Positions 51,922 through 61,608 of a DNA stretch of 64,000 nt are shown here, piece by piece. Location of the stretch: positions 330,186-394,185 of the forward strand of contig CAUYUJ010010447.1 in assembly GCA_963575745.1 (NCBI GenBank). The letters run 5' to 3'. Within the stretch, counting starts at the first letter, position 1, and each line of letters starts with the position of its first letter. The position numbers and the translations under genes were made by a program. This DNA is from Prorocentrum cordatum (taxonomy: Eukaryota; Sar; Dinophyceae; Prorocentrales; Prorocentraceae). The notes beneath the pieces are model-generated. The model was not told the DNA's origin, made no database searches, and was given only the letters and a program-made list of their open reading frames with translations.

Positions 51922-53793
51922 CCAGAGTTGGATGGACGCGGTCGCGTTCCCTGGGGGGGGCGGCCGCGGTGCCTGTCTGGGCTGTTCTGGCGCTGGAGGC
52001 CGCGTCGCTCGTCGCTCCAGGGTTGCGGCAAGGCTCGTCGTCCTGTCCCGACCTCTCCTGCCCCGCCTGCCCGGCGTGCCCAGAGGCGGCCGCGTGTGCG
52101 GCTTGCCCGGGGCCGAGGGCCTGTGCCGCCTGCCCGGCCTGCGAGCCGCCGCCATGCGCGGCCTGCCCGCAGTGCGAGGCTCCAGCGCGCCCGCCAGGGC
52201 CAGACCTGGGCGTTGGGCGGCCTGGTGCACTGGGTCGTGGCGCGAGTGGCGGCGGTCGTGGAGTGGCTCCGCGGCGACGCGGGGCGGGAGTGGTGGACTA
52301 GAGCGCTCCCTGGGGAGCGAGTGGTCTGCCGCGTCAGCGACGACGATGTTGACCACTAGAGGCTGCTGCTGCACACCCTTCACATAGGGCGACAGGATGA
52401 TCATGACGCCTGACGGGGGCATCTACCTGAGCTGTGGAGATCCTCAGAGCGGACCGTTGCGGGCCTTCCCGCTTGCGCTCAGGACACGCAAGATGCGGCG
52501 GCTGTATCGGTTCCGTGCAGATCTCGGCCCAGATGAGCTCGCCGACGCGCTCCAGCGAGGGCGCCAGGCGGCGCAGCAGCTGGACCCCGACCTGCTCGAG
52601 CCTCGCGAGGCGCTGACCGCCGACGGCCAGCGGGTCACCTGGCAGTAGGCGGCGGGTGATCTGACGGCAGCAGATCGGGCCGCCTTCTTGCGTCTGGGCA
52701 TGGGCGTGGCGCGGATGGGCCGACGGCTGCAGGAGTCTCCAGGGGCGGGCCGAGCATGGCTGGCCGTCAGCGGCGGACCTGGCATCGCGATTGGTTCGGA
52801 GGTCGACGTGTCGAGCGCAGTGGGCCTTGGCTTCGAGGGCGGGTTCGAGCGGTTCGGCGCGCTGAAGGCCGGCGACGGAAGCACGGCGCGGCTGGCCCTG
52901 CTGGATGCGGGAGCTGCCCCGGCGCGGGTGGCCGAGGAGGCAGCCGTCTGGCAAGGGCTGGAGGGCGCTCGCGCCCGGGATTCCGACCGCGGCCGCCGCC
53001 GCGGGGGAGGCCCCGGGCCGGCCGAGGAGACGCCGTTCGCCGAGGAGGTGGGCGGCAAGGCCACGCCCGAGGTGCCGCTGCCGCCGCCGGCCAGCCTGCT
53101 CGGAGATGAGCGCGACGCCGACGCCCGCGCCCTCTGGGTCGCCTACGACGAACAGGGGGAGCGGCGCAAGCGTTGGAGGGACCTGGTGCGCGAGCCCAGG
53201 CGGGGGCGCCACCCTGGCGCCCAGGTGGGCGGCCCGCCAGGGGCCCTGCACATGCGCAAGAACTTCGAGAGGCACGGGTGCGACCCGCGCCTCTGGCTGG
53301 AGCTTTTCGTTCGCAAGAAGGGGCTCAGCATGAACGATCGAGTGGCGCGCGAGCTGAAAGTCATCGTGGAGGCGTTCTATCAGGGCGGAATATGGGCGGT
53401 CGACGGTGGAGGTGTTGACCCGACGCGTCGCGGCGATGGTGGACGCCTGCGCTGACCCGTCAAGGCCGAGCTGGATCAACGCCCGCTGCTTCGAGGGCGT
53501 CTCCTCGCTTGAGGACGTCTCGGGCTCCGAGCGCAGGGGCTACGTCCATAGGCGGGCGACGGGGCAGCCCGAGATCGAGCGGGCGCAGAACCGGGCGCGG
53601 ACGCTGCGCGGGGCTCATGCGGAGGCGGGAGAAGGAGCAGACGGAACTGGAGGTGACGCTGATGGCGCTGGACGTGGTGGCGGCCGGGGTGGCCGCCACC
53701 TCCTGGGGGGCGCGCAGCTCCCCCAGGCCTGCGGGCGCCAGCCCAGCCCCCGGGCCCTTTCCCACGCATCCGGACGTCATGAAAAAAAAAAAA
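51922..53793 (+). pseudogene. Gag-like retroelement protein, pseudogene with A-tail
   Basis: Readable order: hydrophobic VPVWAVLALEAASLVAPGL; a Cys-rich block of CPACP/CAACP repeats (52050-52175); GLVHWVVARVAAVVEWLRGD; GERVVCRVSDDDVDH then TAG 52357; MTPDGGIYLSC; RRLYRFRADLG; TAG 52646; DARALWVAYDEQGERRKRWR; NFERHGCDPRLWLELFVRKK; VEVLTRRVAAMVDAC. This matches, from memory, Gag-like ORFs of dinoflagellate retroelements that precede a reverse transcriptase, absent here. At least four frameshifts and two in-frame stops. It ends in A12 at 53780-53791, suggesting a retroposed, prematurely polyadenylated transcript. Confidence 0.65.
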
Positions 53794-54391
53794 ACAATAC
53801 GTGAGAGGAAGTCATGGTTTTAAACCAAGACGTGAGCGAAAACCCAAGACATCATAAACAAACACCATTACAACACTCTTGCTGGATATGTTGTCCAGTA
53901 CACAGAATGCAGCGTACCACAGTGACCGATATATATATATATGTATATATATACATATATATATGTACACATATATGTGTAGGACACGATGATTCGATGC
54001 TTTTCTTCAGGTCGCATAGTAAGTGGAAGCAGCTTTGGGACAAGGCCGTCGTTACCGTTTGTTGCGATCCCGCGGGCTCGAACAACCGACGCCGAATATG
54101 TATGTATATATACATCTGTACAAGTGTTGCCTGTTTTTTATGTTCGTTAATATTGTTTGTTGTCTAGTGTTTTTTGCACAACATCCCAAAAGTTGCATGC
54201 GCGACATGTCGTACCGCTCTCCGCGGCGAACCTCGAGCCGAGCCGACGGTCGCACCGTTCTCGGTCGGAGAGATGCCCTGGGGCGGGAGGTTTAGTTTTG
54301 TTATGGGGTGGGGGGTTATGAGGAGAAGAGAGAGAGAGAGAGAACATATTCTTTCACTTCATATATATGCGCGCCCGAAGGCAGAAGCTGC
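53794..54391. other. No recognisable gene; (TA)n patch
   Basis: 53928-53980 is TA/CATATA-rich. Otherwise complex AT-richer DNA with no product. Confidence 0.45.
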
Positions 54392-54429
54392 CGCGCGGCC
54401 ACTTTAGCGCCACCCCACATGGCATCGCC
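54392..54429 (+). repeat. 38-bp dispersed motif H, GCGCGGCCACTTTAGCGCCA
   Basis: GCGCGGCCACTTTAGCGCCA then CCCCACATGGCATCGCC. Related copies lie at 60229-60268, 60561-60599, 61116-61152 and 61154-61191, with a weak one at 60861-60890. Confidence 0.7.
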
Positions 54430-54454
54430 ACGGAGATGGGCAGAAACAAGAGGC

Positions 54455-54562
54455 CTCCGGGGCGGCCCGCGCCAGAAACAGGCCAGCGCACGATGGGCGG
54501 CCTGCACCTGAAACAAGCCAGCGCACTTCGAGGGTGGCCTGCACCAGAAACAAGCCAGCGCA
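54455..54562. repeat. ~33-bp minisatellite J, array 1
   Basis: Three units of GGGCGGCCTGCACCAGAAAC plus AGGCCAGCGCACG. The same unit forms array 2 at 59722-59905 in the same orientation. Confidence 0.82.
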
Positions 54563-54715
54563 CACATACATACATACATACATGCATGCATGCATGCATG
54601 TATACACATATATATATATATATTGATGGTTGTTTGTCTATATATATATGTATGTATGCAATTATAAGTATATGTATATGTACATGTACATGTATATGTA
54701 TATGTATATGTATAT

Positions 54716-54746
<31 letters not shown>

Positions 54747-54808
54747 TATGTAAATGTACATGTACTTATACATGTACATGTACATGTACATGTAACAGGT
54801 ACATGTAC

Positions 54809-54873
<65 letters not shown>

Positions 54874-54980
54874 CATGTATATATTTATATATATGTATGT
54901 ACGTATATGTATGTATGTATGTCTGTATATATATATATATATATATAATATATATATTATATATATATTATATATATATC
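54563..54980. repeat. TA/GTATAT/CATG microsatellite block, copy 1
   Basis: Composite (TATG)n, (GTATAT)n, (ACATGT)n and (TA)n. The segment GTACATGTATATATTTATAT through GTATGTCTGTATATA is shared with 59633-59700. Confidence 0.9.
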
Positions 54981-55009
54981 CCTGGGGGCGACTGGGGGCC
55001 CCAAAACAG

Positions 55010-56871
55010 GTGCCCCCACCCCCCATAGGGGGGACCGGGGCTCATTTTCCATGTGTTTTTACAGGGTTTCCGCGTCCTGGGCCTCGGAGGCCGCCGCCTC
55101 CGACCCCCCATGGGCCAGGAGGGCCTCCAGAGGCTCCCAAGACGGCCCAAGCGGGCCCCGAGTCGCCGAAAGACCGCTCCAGGACGCCCAAGATAGGCCC
55201 AAGACGGCCCGAGAGGCGCCCCAAGGCACTCCACGACGCTTCAAGACGCCTCTCCAGAGTGCTTCCAGAGGCCGAAATCGTCAATTTTACTAAGGTTTTC
55301 GACCGATTTTGGCCTTCCAGCCTTTTCGGCTGTCCGACGTTCCACGACGGCTCAATAGGCCCCCAAGAGCGCCCCAAGACGGCCCAAGAGGGCCCCAAGA
55401 CGGCCCCAGAGTCGCCCAAGACAGCCCAACAGAGCCCCAAGACGGCCCCAAGATGCGCCCAAGAAGGGGACCACGACTCCAAAATTCGACCCTCCGGCTT
55501 GAAGAGTGCCCCAGGAGGCCCCAAGGAGCCCCCAAGAGGCCCCAGGAGGCCCCCAACAGGCACCCAGGAGGCCCAAACGAGGCCTACAGAGGCCACAAAA
55601 CAGCCCCGAGGAGGCCCCACAACGGTCCCAAAACGGCTACCGAGAAGCTGCGAAACTGCCTTCACGACGTCCCCGACAGGCCAACCACGAGATCCAAAGC
55701 AACACCCATGAGGCCTCTGACCCACCACCCAGGGCACGGTGGCGGCAGCAGTGACAGCACTTGTGCACAGCATGTTCCGGCGGGAGCCTTCCGGAACACG
55801 CTGCAGGAGGAGGAGGAAGATCAGGAGGAGAGAGAGCTGGAGTGGGAGGAGGAGGAGGGGGACAAGGAGGAGGAAGAGGCCTCCCAGACAGCTCCAAGAT
55901 AGCCGAAGAGGCTTCCAAGAGGGCCCTGGGCGGCCCACGAGGGCCCCAAGGCGGTGCCTGAGGCGCCCAAGACGGCCCGAGAGGGCCCCGAGACGGCCCC
56001 AAGAGAGGCCCAAGAAGGGAAACACGAACTGAGAATCCGAGCTTTCTACCCCGAGAGGGTCTCGGGAAGTCCCAAGAGGCCCCCAATCGGATCCAAGAGG
56101 CCCCCAAGAAGCTCCCAAGAGGGCCGACGAGGTTCCAAGAGATCTCCCAAGGTGGCCCCAAGAGGCACAACACATTGTTTTACGATTGGGCTTTGACGTT
56201 TTTTGTTCGGCCTTTAGGCATCCCGATGCTCCAAGACGGCCCAAGAGGCTTCCAATACCGCTCCCACATAGAGGAAGAGGCCTCCAAGAGGGCCCCAAGA
56301 CGGCCCGCGAGGGCCCCAAGACGGTGCTTGAGGCGCCCAAGACGGCCCGAGAGGGCCCCAAGAGCCCCAAGAGAGGCCCGAGAAGGGGAACGCGACCCAA
56401 CAGCAGAGCGGTCCCCCCACAAGGCCCACAGGAGGCTGCAAGAGGCCCCCAAGTGGTCCGACGAGGACCCCAAAAGCTTCCCCGAGGGCCCAAAAGGCCC
56501 CTGGGAGACGTCCAAGAGGTTTTAAAATAGCCCAAGAGTGCCCCAAATGCATCAAAACTGCTTCCAGGAGGCCCCTGGGAGGCTTCCGGATTGCCTCAAT
56601 CTGGCCGCAGGTGGCCTCAAGTCGGGCCTCCACGCAGCCAAGACGGCCAATGACGGCTTCAGATTGCAGAACCGATGCCCCCAAGGGACCCTCAGACGCC
56701 CCCCCAAGAAGCACCCAAGAGGTGCCTCCAACAGCCAGTTGACGAAGCATGCGGAACACCCCAGAAGCTCCTCAGATGCCGTCGCGCGCCTGTGCTTGAT
56801 AGCGTTGTCCAAGATCGTCCAGCGCCCCCCCGGCCTGGGCTAGAACCTGAGCGCGCGCGAAGCGCGCAGGA
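55010..56871. repeat. ~1.8-kb repeat K, copy 1
   Basis: The head is GGGGCTCATTTTCC, a run like GTGTTTTTACAGGGTTTCCG, then TCCTGGGCCTCGGAGGCCGC. The body is packed with CCCAAGACGGCCCAAGAGGC units plus unique islands (AATCGTCAATTTTACTAAGG, a GGA patch at 55805-55880). It ends GGCTAGAACCTGAGCGCGCG with a GCGCGC-GCGAA-GCGCGC hairpin. It matches copy 2 at a constant offset of about 2,706 bp with few differences. Confidence 0.88.
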
Positions 56872-57699
56872 TGGTTCTAACCCAGGGGCCCGAAAACAGC
56901 TGCCCGACCCTCCATGCGAGTACCAGGGCTTATTTTCGCTGTGTTTTCACGGGGTTTCGGCGTCCCGGGCCTCGGAGGCCGCCGCGATGGTCCCGGACAT
57001 TTTCCAGATCCCCGGCGCGGGCTCCAAGACCATTCCGCAGAGGGCTCCAACAGGCTCCAGGGCAGCCCAAGAGGGCTCCAAGACGGCTCCAGGAACGACT
57101 GCAGGGTCTCATTTTTTTTGTTTTCTGCAAGACGGCTCCAGGAAGCATGTCTTCTGAGGATGGCTTCCGCCTCTTGCCCCGAGCATCCCAAACAGCCTGA
57201 ACGGTTCCCACTCGCCTTCCTCAAACCCAGCGCTTGCCCAAGCGCATTCCGGACGGTCTTCGCCGGAACGCGCTGGAATGATCACACGCTGCGGTTTCCC
57301 ATGCCAACGTCCTCGGACGTGGGCACCCTGCCACGAGCGCGTTCCGGGAAGATGCTCCTGGAACGCGCTGAAAAGATATGGCCACATCTCGGGGACGCTC
57401 CCGGCACTGCTGCCCCAGCCTTTCTGGGCAGCCTCCACAGCGCTCCAGGAGGGCCCAAGACGCCCCCTAGGAGCCCCCAGAATGCGAAAGGATGGCCCAA
57501 GACGCTCCCGAGCAGCCCAAGTCAGCCTTCCGACGGCTCTCGAGGCTCCCAGGTGGCCTCCAAGAGACCCCAAGAAGTCTGATAGGTATCGCGGTACGGC
57601 CCGGAGAGGCCAAAGTCGTATATGTTCAATGTTCTTTTTAATGTTTTTGGCTTCTCGCGTTTTCGAGCTCCCATCGGTCCAAGAGCGCCGAAAGCCTCC
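56872..57699. repeat. Spacer with a partial repeat K head
   Basis: 56926-56990 repeats the repeat K head (GGGCTTATTTTCGCTGTGTT then TCCCGGGCCTCGGAGGCCGC). 57220-57395 contains GCGCATTCCGGACG/GGAACGCGCTGGAA/GAGCGCGTTCC motifs in both orientations. No gene. Confidence 0.55.
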
Positions 57700-59583
57700 A
57701 TGGGGGTACTGGGGCTAATTTTCCCTGTGTTTTTAAAAGGGTTTCCGCGTCCTGGGCCTCGGAGGGCGCCGCCTCCGACCCCCCATGGGAGGAGGGGCGG
57801 CCGGGGAGGTCCAAAATAGTCCAGGAGGGCCTCCAGAGGCTCCCAAGACGGCCCAAGCGGGCCTCGAGTCGCCGAAAGACCGCTCCAGGACGCCCAAGAT
57901 AGGCCCAAGACGGCCCGAGAGGCCCCCCAAGGCACTCCACGACGCTTCAAGACGCCTCTCCAGAGCGCTTCCAGAGGCCGAAATCGTCAATTTTACGAAG
58001 GTTTTCGAACGATTTTGGCCTTCCAGCCTTTTCGGCTGTCCGACGTTCCAAGACGGCTCAATAGGCCCCCAAGAGCGCCCCAAGACGGCCCAAGAGGGCC
58101 CCAAGACGGCCCCAGAGTCGCCCAAGACAGCCCAACAGAGCCCCAAGACGGCCCCAAGATGCGCCCAAGAGGGGGACCACGACTCCAAAATTCGACCCTC
58201 CCGCTTGAAGAGTGCCCCAGGAGGCCCCAAGGAGCCCCCAAGAGGCCCCAGGAGGCCCCCAAGAGGCACCCAGGAGGCCCAAACGAGGCCTAAAGAGGCC
58301 ACAAAGCAGCCCCGAGGAGGCCCCACAACGGTCCCAAAACGGCTACCGAGAAGCTGCGAAACTGCCTTCACGACGTCCCCGACAGGCCAACCACGAGATC
58401 CAAAGCAACACCCATGAGGCCTCTGACCCACCACCCAGGGCACGGTGGCGGGAGCAGTGACAGCACTCGTGCACAGCATGTTCCGGCGGGAGCCTTCCGG
58501 AACACGCTGCAGGAGGAGGAAGATCAGGAGGAGAGAGAGAGCTGGAGTGAGGAGGAGGAGGAGGGGGACGAGGAGGAGGAAGAGGCCTCCCAGACAGCTC
58601 CAAGATAGCCGAAGAGGCTTCCAAGAGGGCCCTGGGCGGCCCACGAGGGCCCCAAGGCGGTGCCTGAGGCGCCCAAGACGGCCCGAGAGGGCCCCAAGAC
58701 GGCCCCAAGAGAGGCCCAAGAAGGGAAACATGAACCGAGAATCCGAGCTTTCTACCCCGAGAGGTTCTCGGGAAGTCCCAGGAGGCCCCCAATCGGATCC
58801 AAGAGGCCCCCAAGAAGCTCCCAAGAGGGCCGACGAGGCTCCAAGAGATCTCCCAAGGTGGCCCCAAGAGGCACAACTCATTGTTTTACGATTGGGCTTT
58901 GACGGTTTTTTTTTCGGCCTTTTGGCATCCCGATGCTCCAAGACGGCCCCAAAGGCTTCCAATACCGCTCCCACATAGAGGAAGAGGCCTCCAAGAGGGC
59001 CCCAAGACGGCCCGCGAGGGCCCCAAGACGGTGCTTGAGGCGCCCAAGACGGCCCGAGAGGGCCCCAAGAGCCCCAAGAGAGGCCCAAGAAGGGGAACGC
59101 GACCCAACAGCAGAGCGGTCCCCCCACAAGGCCCACAGGAGGCTGCAAGAGGCCCCAAAGTGGTCCGACGAGGACCCCAAAAGCTTCCCGAGGGCCCAAA
59201 AGGCCCCTGGGAGACGTCCAAGAGGTTTTAAAATAGCCCAAGAGTGCCCCAAATGCATCAAAACTGCTTCCAGGAGGCCCCCGGGAGGCTTCCGGATTGC
59301 CTCAATCTGGCCGCAGGTGGCCTCAAGTCGGGCCTCCACGCAGCCAAGACGGCCAATGACGGCTTCAGATTGCAGAACCGATGCCCCCAAGGGACCCTCA
59401 GACGCCCCCCCAAGAAGCACCCAAGAGGTGCCTCCAACAGCCAGTTGACGAAGCATGCGGAACACCCCAGAAGCTCCTCAGATGCCGTCGCGCGCCTGTG
59501 CTTGATAGCGTTGTCCAAGATCGTCCAGCGCCCCCCCGGCCTGGGCTAGAACCTGAGCGCGCGCGAAGCACGCGCGATGGTTC
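57700..59583. repeat. ~1.8-kb repeat K, copy 2
   Basis: Same order as copy 1, ending GGCTAGAACCTGAGCGCGCG then GAAGCACGCGCGATGGTTCT. It is immediately fused to the GTATAT microsatellite. Confidence 0.88.
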
Positions 59584-59637
<54 letters not shown>

Positions 59638-59712
59638 CATGTATATATTTATATGTATGTATGTACGTATATGTATGTATGTATGTCTGTATATATATAT
59701 GTATGTGTAACA
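59584..59712. repeat. GTATAT microsatellite block, copy 2
   Basis: (ATGTAT)n then TACATGTATATATTTATATG and (TATG)n, like 54800-54930. Confidence 0.9.
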
Positions 59713-59721
59713 TATAATCGA

Positions 59722-59905
59722 GGGCGGCCTGCACCAGATATATGGCGAGGCCAGCGCATCGATCGAGGGTGGCGCGCACCAGAAACAGGCCAGCGCACGA
59801 GGGCGGCCTGTATCAGAAACAGGCCAGCGCACGATCGAGGGCGGCCTGCACCAGAAACAGGCCAGGGCACGAGGGCGGCCCGCACCTGAAACAGGCCAGC
59901 GCCTG
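59722..59905. repeat. ~33-bp minisatellite J, array 2
   Basis: Five to six units of GGGCGGCCTGCACCAGAAAC plus AGGCCAGCGCACGA, the same orientation as array 1. Confidence 0.85.
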
Positions 59906-59910
59906 CACGC

Positions 59911-59988
59911 GCAGGGTGAAACAGGGTGAAACAGGGTGAAACAGGGTGAAACATGGTGAAACAGGGTGAAACAGGAAACAGGGTGAAC
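59911..59988. repeat. 10-bp minisatellite, ACAGGGTGAA
   Basis: Seven to eight near-perfect units. Confidence 0.92.
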
Positions 59989-60228
59989 CATACGTGTAAC
60001 TACGGAATGACGAGCCCTCCATGGAGTCCGCGAGCCCGCGATGGGCGCCGCGCAGGGGCAGGGGGCCATGGGCCCCTGCACTCCCTATACATCAGGCGTC
60101 TCGATTTTTATAATTGTTTTGTGACGGTCCCGAGGGCCTGCACGTAAAATCCCCCCTCCACACAGGTCAGTACTATGACATATTGTCGCTTCGATTTTTT
60201 CGAGACGCCCGATGTCTGGGGTTAACAG

Positions 60229-60268
60229 CGCGCGGCCACTTTATCGCAACGCCCGGATGGCATCGCCA
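60229..60268 (+). repeat. 38-bp dispersed motif H, copy 2
   Basis: GCGCGGCCACTTTATCGCAA then CGCCCGGATGGCATCGCC. Confidence 0.65.
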
Positions 60269-60324
60269 GGTCGTCCTCCTCCTTTTCCTCCTCCTCCTGT
60301 TCATCTCTCCTCCTCTTCCTCGTC

Positions 60325-60357
<33 letters not shown>

Positions 60358-60560
60358 TTCAAAAATGCAGGGAACGCACTTAAACTTCGCGCCCTCGGAC
60401 GCAGCACGGCGTGCCGCTTGCCGTGGGCGCCCGCCCGTGATCTCGAGCGATCCTCCTCGTTTTCCTCCTCCTCCTCCTCCTCCTCCCCCTCCTCTCCCTC
60501 GGGGAGGGGGGGGGGGGGAGGGTGGGATCCCGCCCCCAGGGACAAAAAACAACGCACTCC
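60269..60560. repeat. (CCT)n-rich DNA with poly-G
   Basis: CCT runs at 60275-60355 and 60460-60500; a poly-G-rich patch at 60501-60520. Two diverged ~210-bp units each start with motif H. Confidence 0.6.
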
Positions 60561-60599
60561 GCGCGGCCACTTGGTCGCCAACACCAGATGGTCTCGTCC
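60561..60599 (+). repeat. 38-bp dispersed motif H, copy 3
   Basis: GCGCGGCCACTTGGTCGCCA then ACACCAGATGGTCTCGTCC. Confidence 0.6.
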
Positions 60600-61056
60600 A
60601 TATCTCTGAACGCAGGCAGCACTCAAGGAAAAAAGGGGGCGCGATAACAACGAATCCCATTCGTCATTAACGACTATTCCACACACATGTGTGTTAGCAT
60701 TGTTTTGTTGGCTTGCGTGTTGGTTGTTTTTGTGTGTTCGCTTGTTTGTTCGTTTGTTTGTGAGTGAATGTGTGTGTGTGTGTATATGTGTACGTGGGTG
60801 CCCTGGACCCGAGGGGCCCCTCTTACCCGCCCCTGCCCCTTCAGGTCCACGGCCGATCCGTCGCGACCACTTTGTCGCCGCCCCGTTCGCAGAGAAAAAA
60901 CAGAAAAAAAGCATGAATGAGAAGTGGCAAGACCCATCTGTGCCGTCGCCTGGATGGGCGGCGCAGGGGCTGCCCTGTCAAATTTGCGTTGTCTGCCGTG
61001 TATATATAGACACGTGCATATATCTAAACATATATAGATATACATATATACACATA

Positions 61057-61087
<31 letters not shown>

Positions 61088-61115
61088 TTGCCTGGTGGTA
61101 TGTATGTGTGTGTCG
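60600..61115. other. No recognisable gene; GT and TA repeats
   Basis: GTTTG/(GT)n at 60690-60790, TATA/CATA at 61005-61055 and (GT)n at 61058-61090. A weak motif H copy lies at 60861-60890. Confidence 0.5.
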
Positions 61116-61191
61116 TTGGCCACCGTAGCGCCACCTCCAGATGGCATCTCGCATATCGCCACTTTAAAGCCACCTCACACGGCATCGCTCC
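61116..61191 (+). repeat. 38-bp dispersed motif H, tandem copies 4 and 5
   Basis: TTGGCCACCGTAGCGCCACC then TCCAGATGGCATC (61116-61152), followed at once by TATCGCCACTTTAAAGCCAC then CTCACACGGCATCGCTCC (61154-61191). Confidence 0.7.
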
Positions 61192-61608
61192 AACAAAATA
61201 TTCAAAATGGCGCGGGCCGAGCCCCAGCGACTGCTCGTAGGGGTGGATCGCGGGCTTCTCGCCGCGCGAATCCGCCCTCGAACGGTGCAAAAACACAGAT
61301 CGCATGGCGATTTGTGGCATACCCACATTGGTATGTTGGTCGGCATGCCTGTATATATATATATATATATATACATTTGTGTATATATATATATACACAA
61401 CATACATACATATATGTGTGTGCATTTGTACACGCGTGTACACAATTAGGTATACACATGTATGCGTGTTTGCTGATCGTTATGGTGTGTTCATATATGA
61501 ATGTATACATGTGTATACGAAAATCGACACACATGTCTATATGTGTGTATATTATGTGTGCAAATACATACGTATATATACATAACAGAAAAATCTAAAT
61601 CTGAACCT
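61192..61608. other. TA/GTATAC microsatellites, no gene
   Basis: 61350-61420 is (TA)n and CATACA. 61425-61585 is rich in GTATAC and GTGTGT. Confidence 0.6.
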
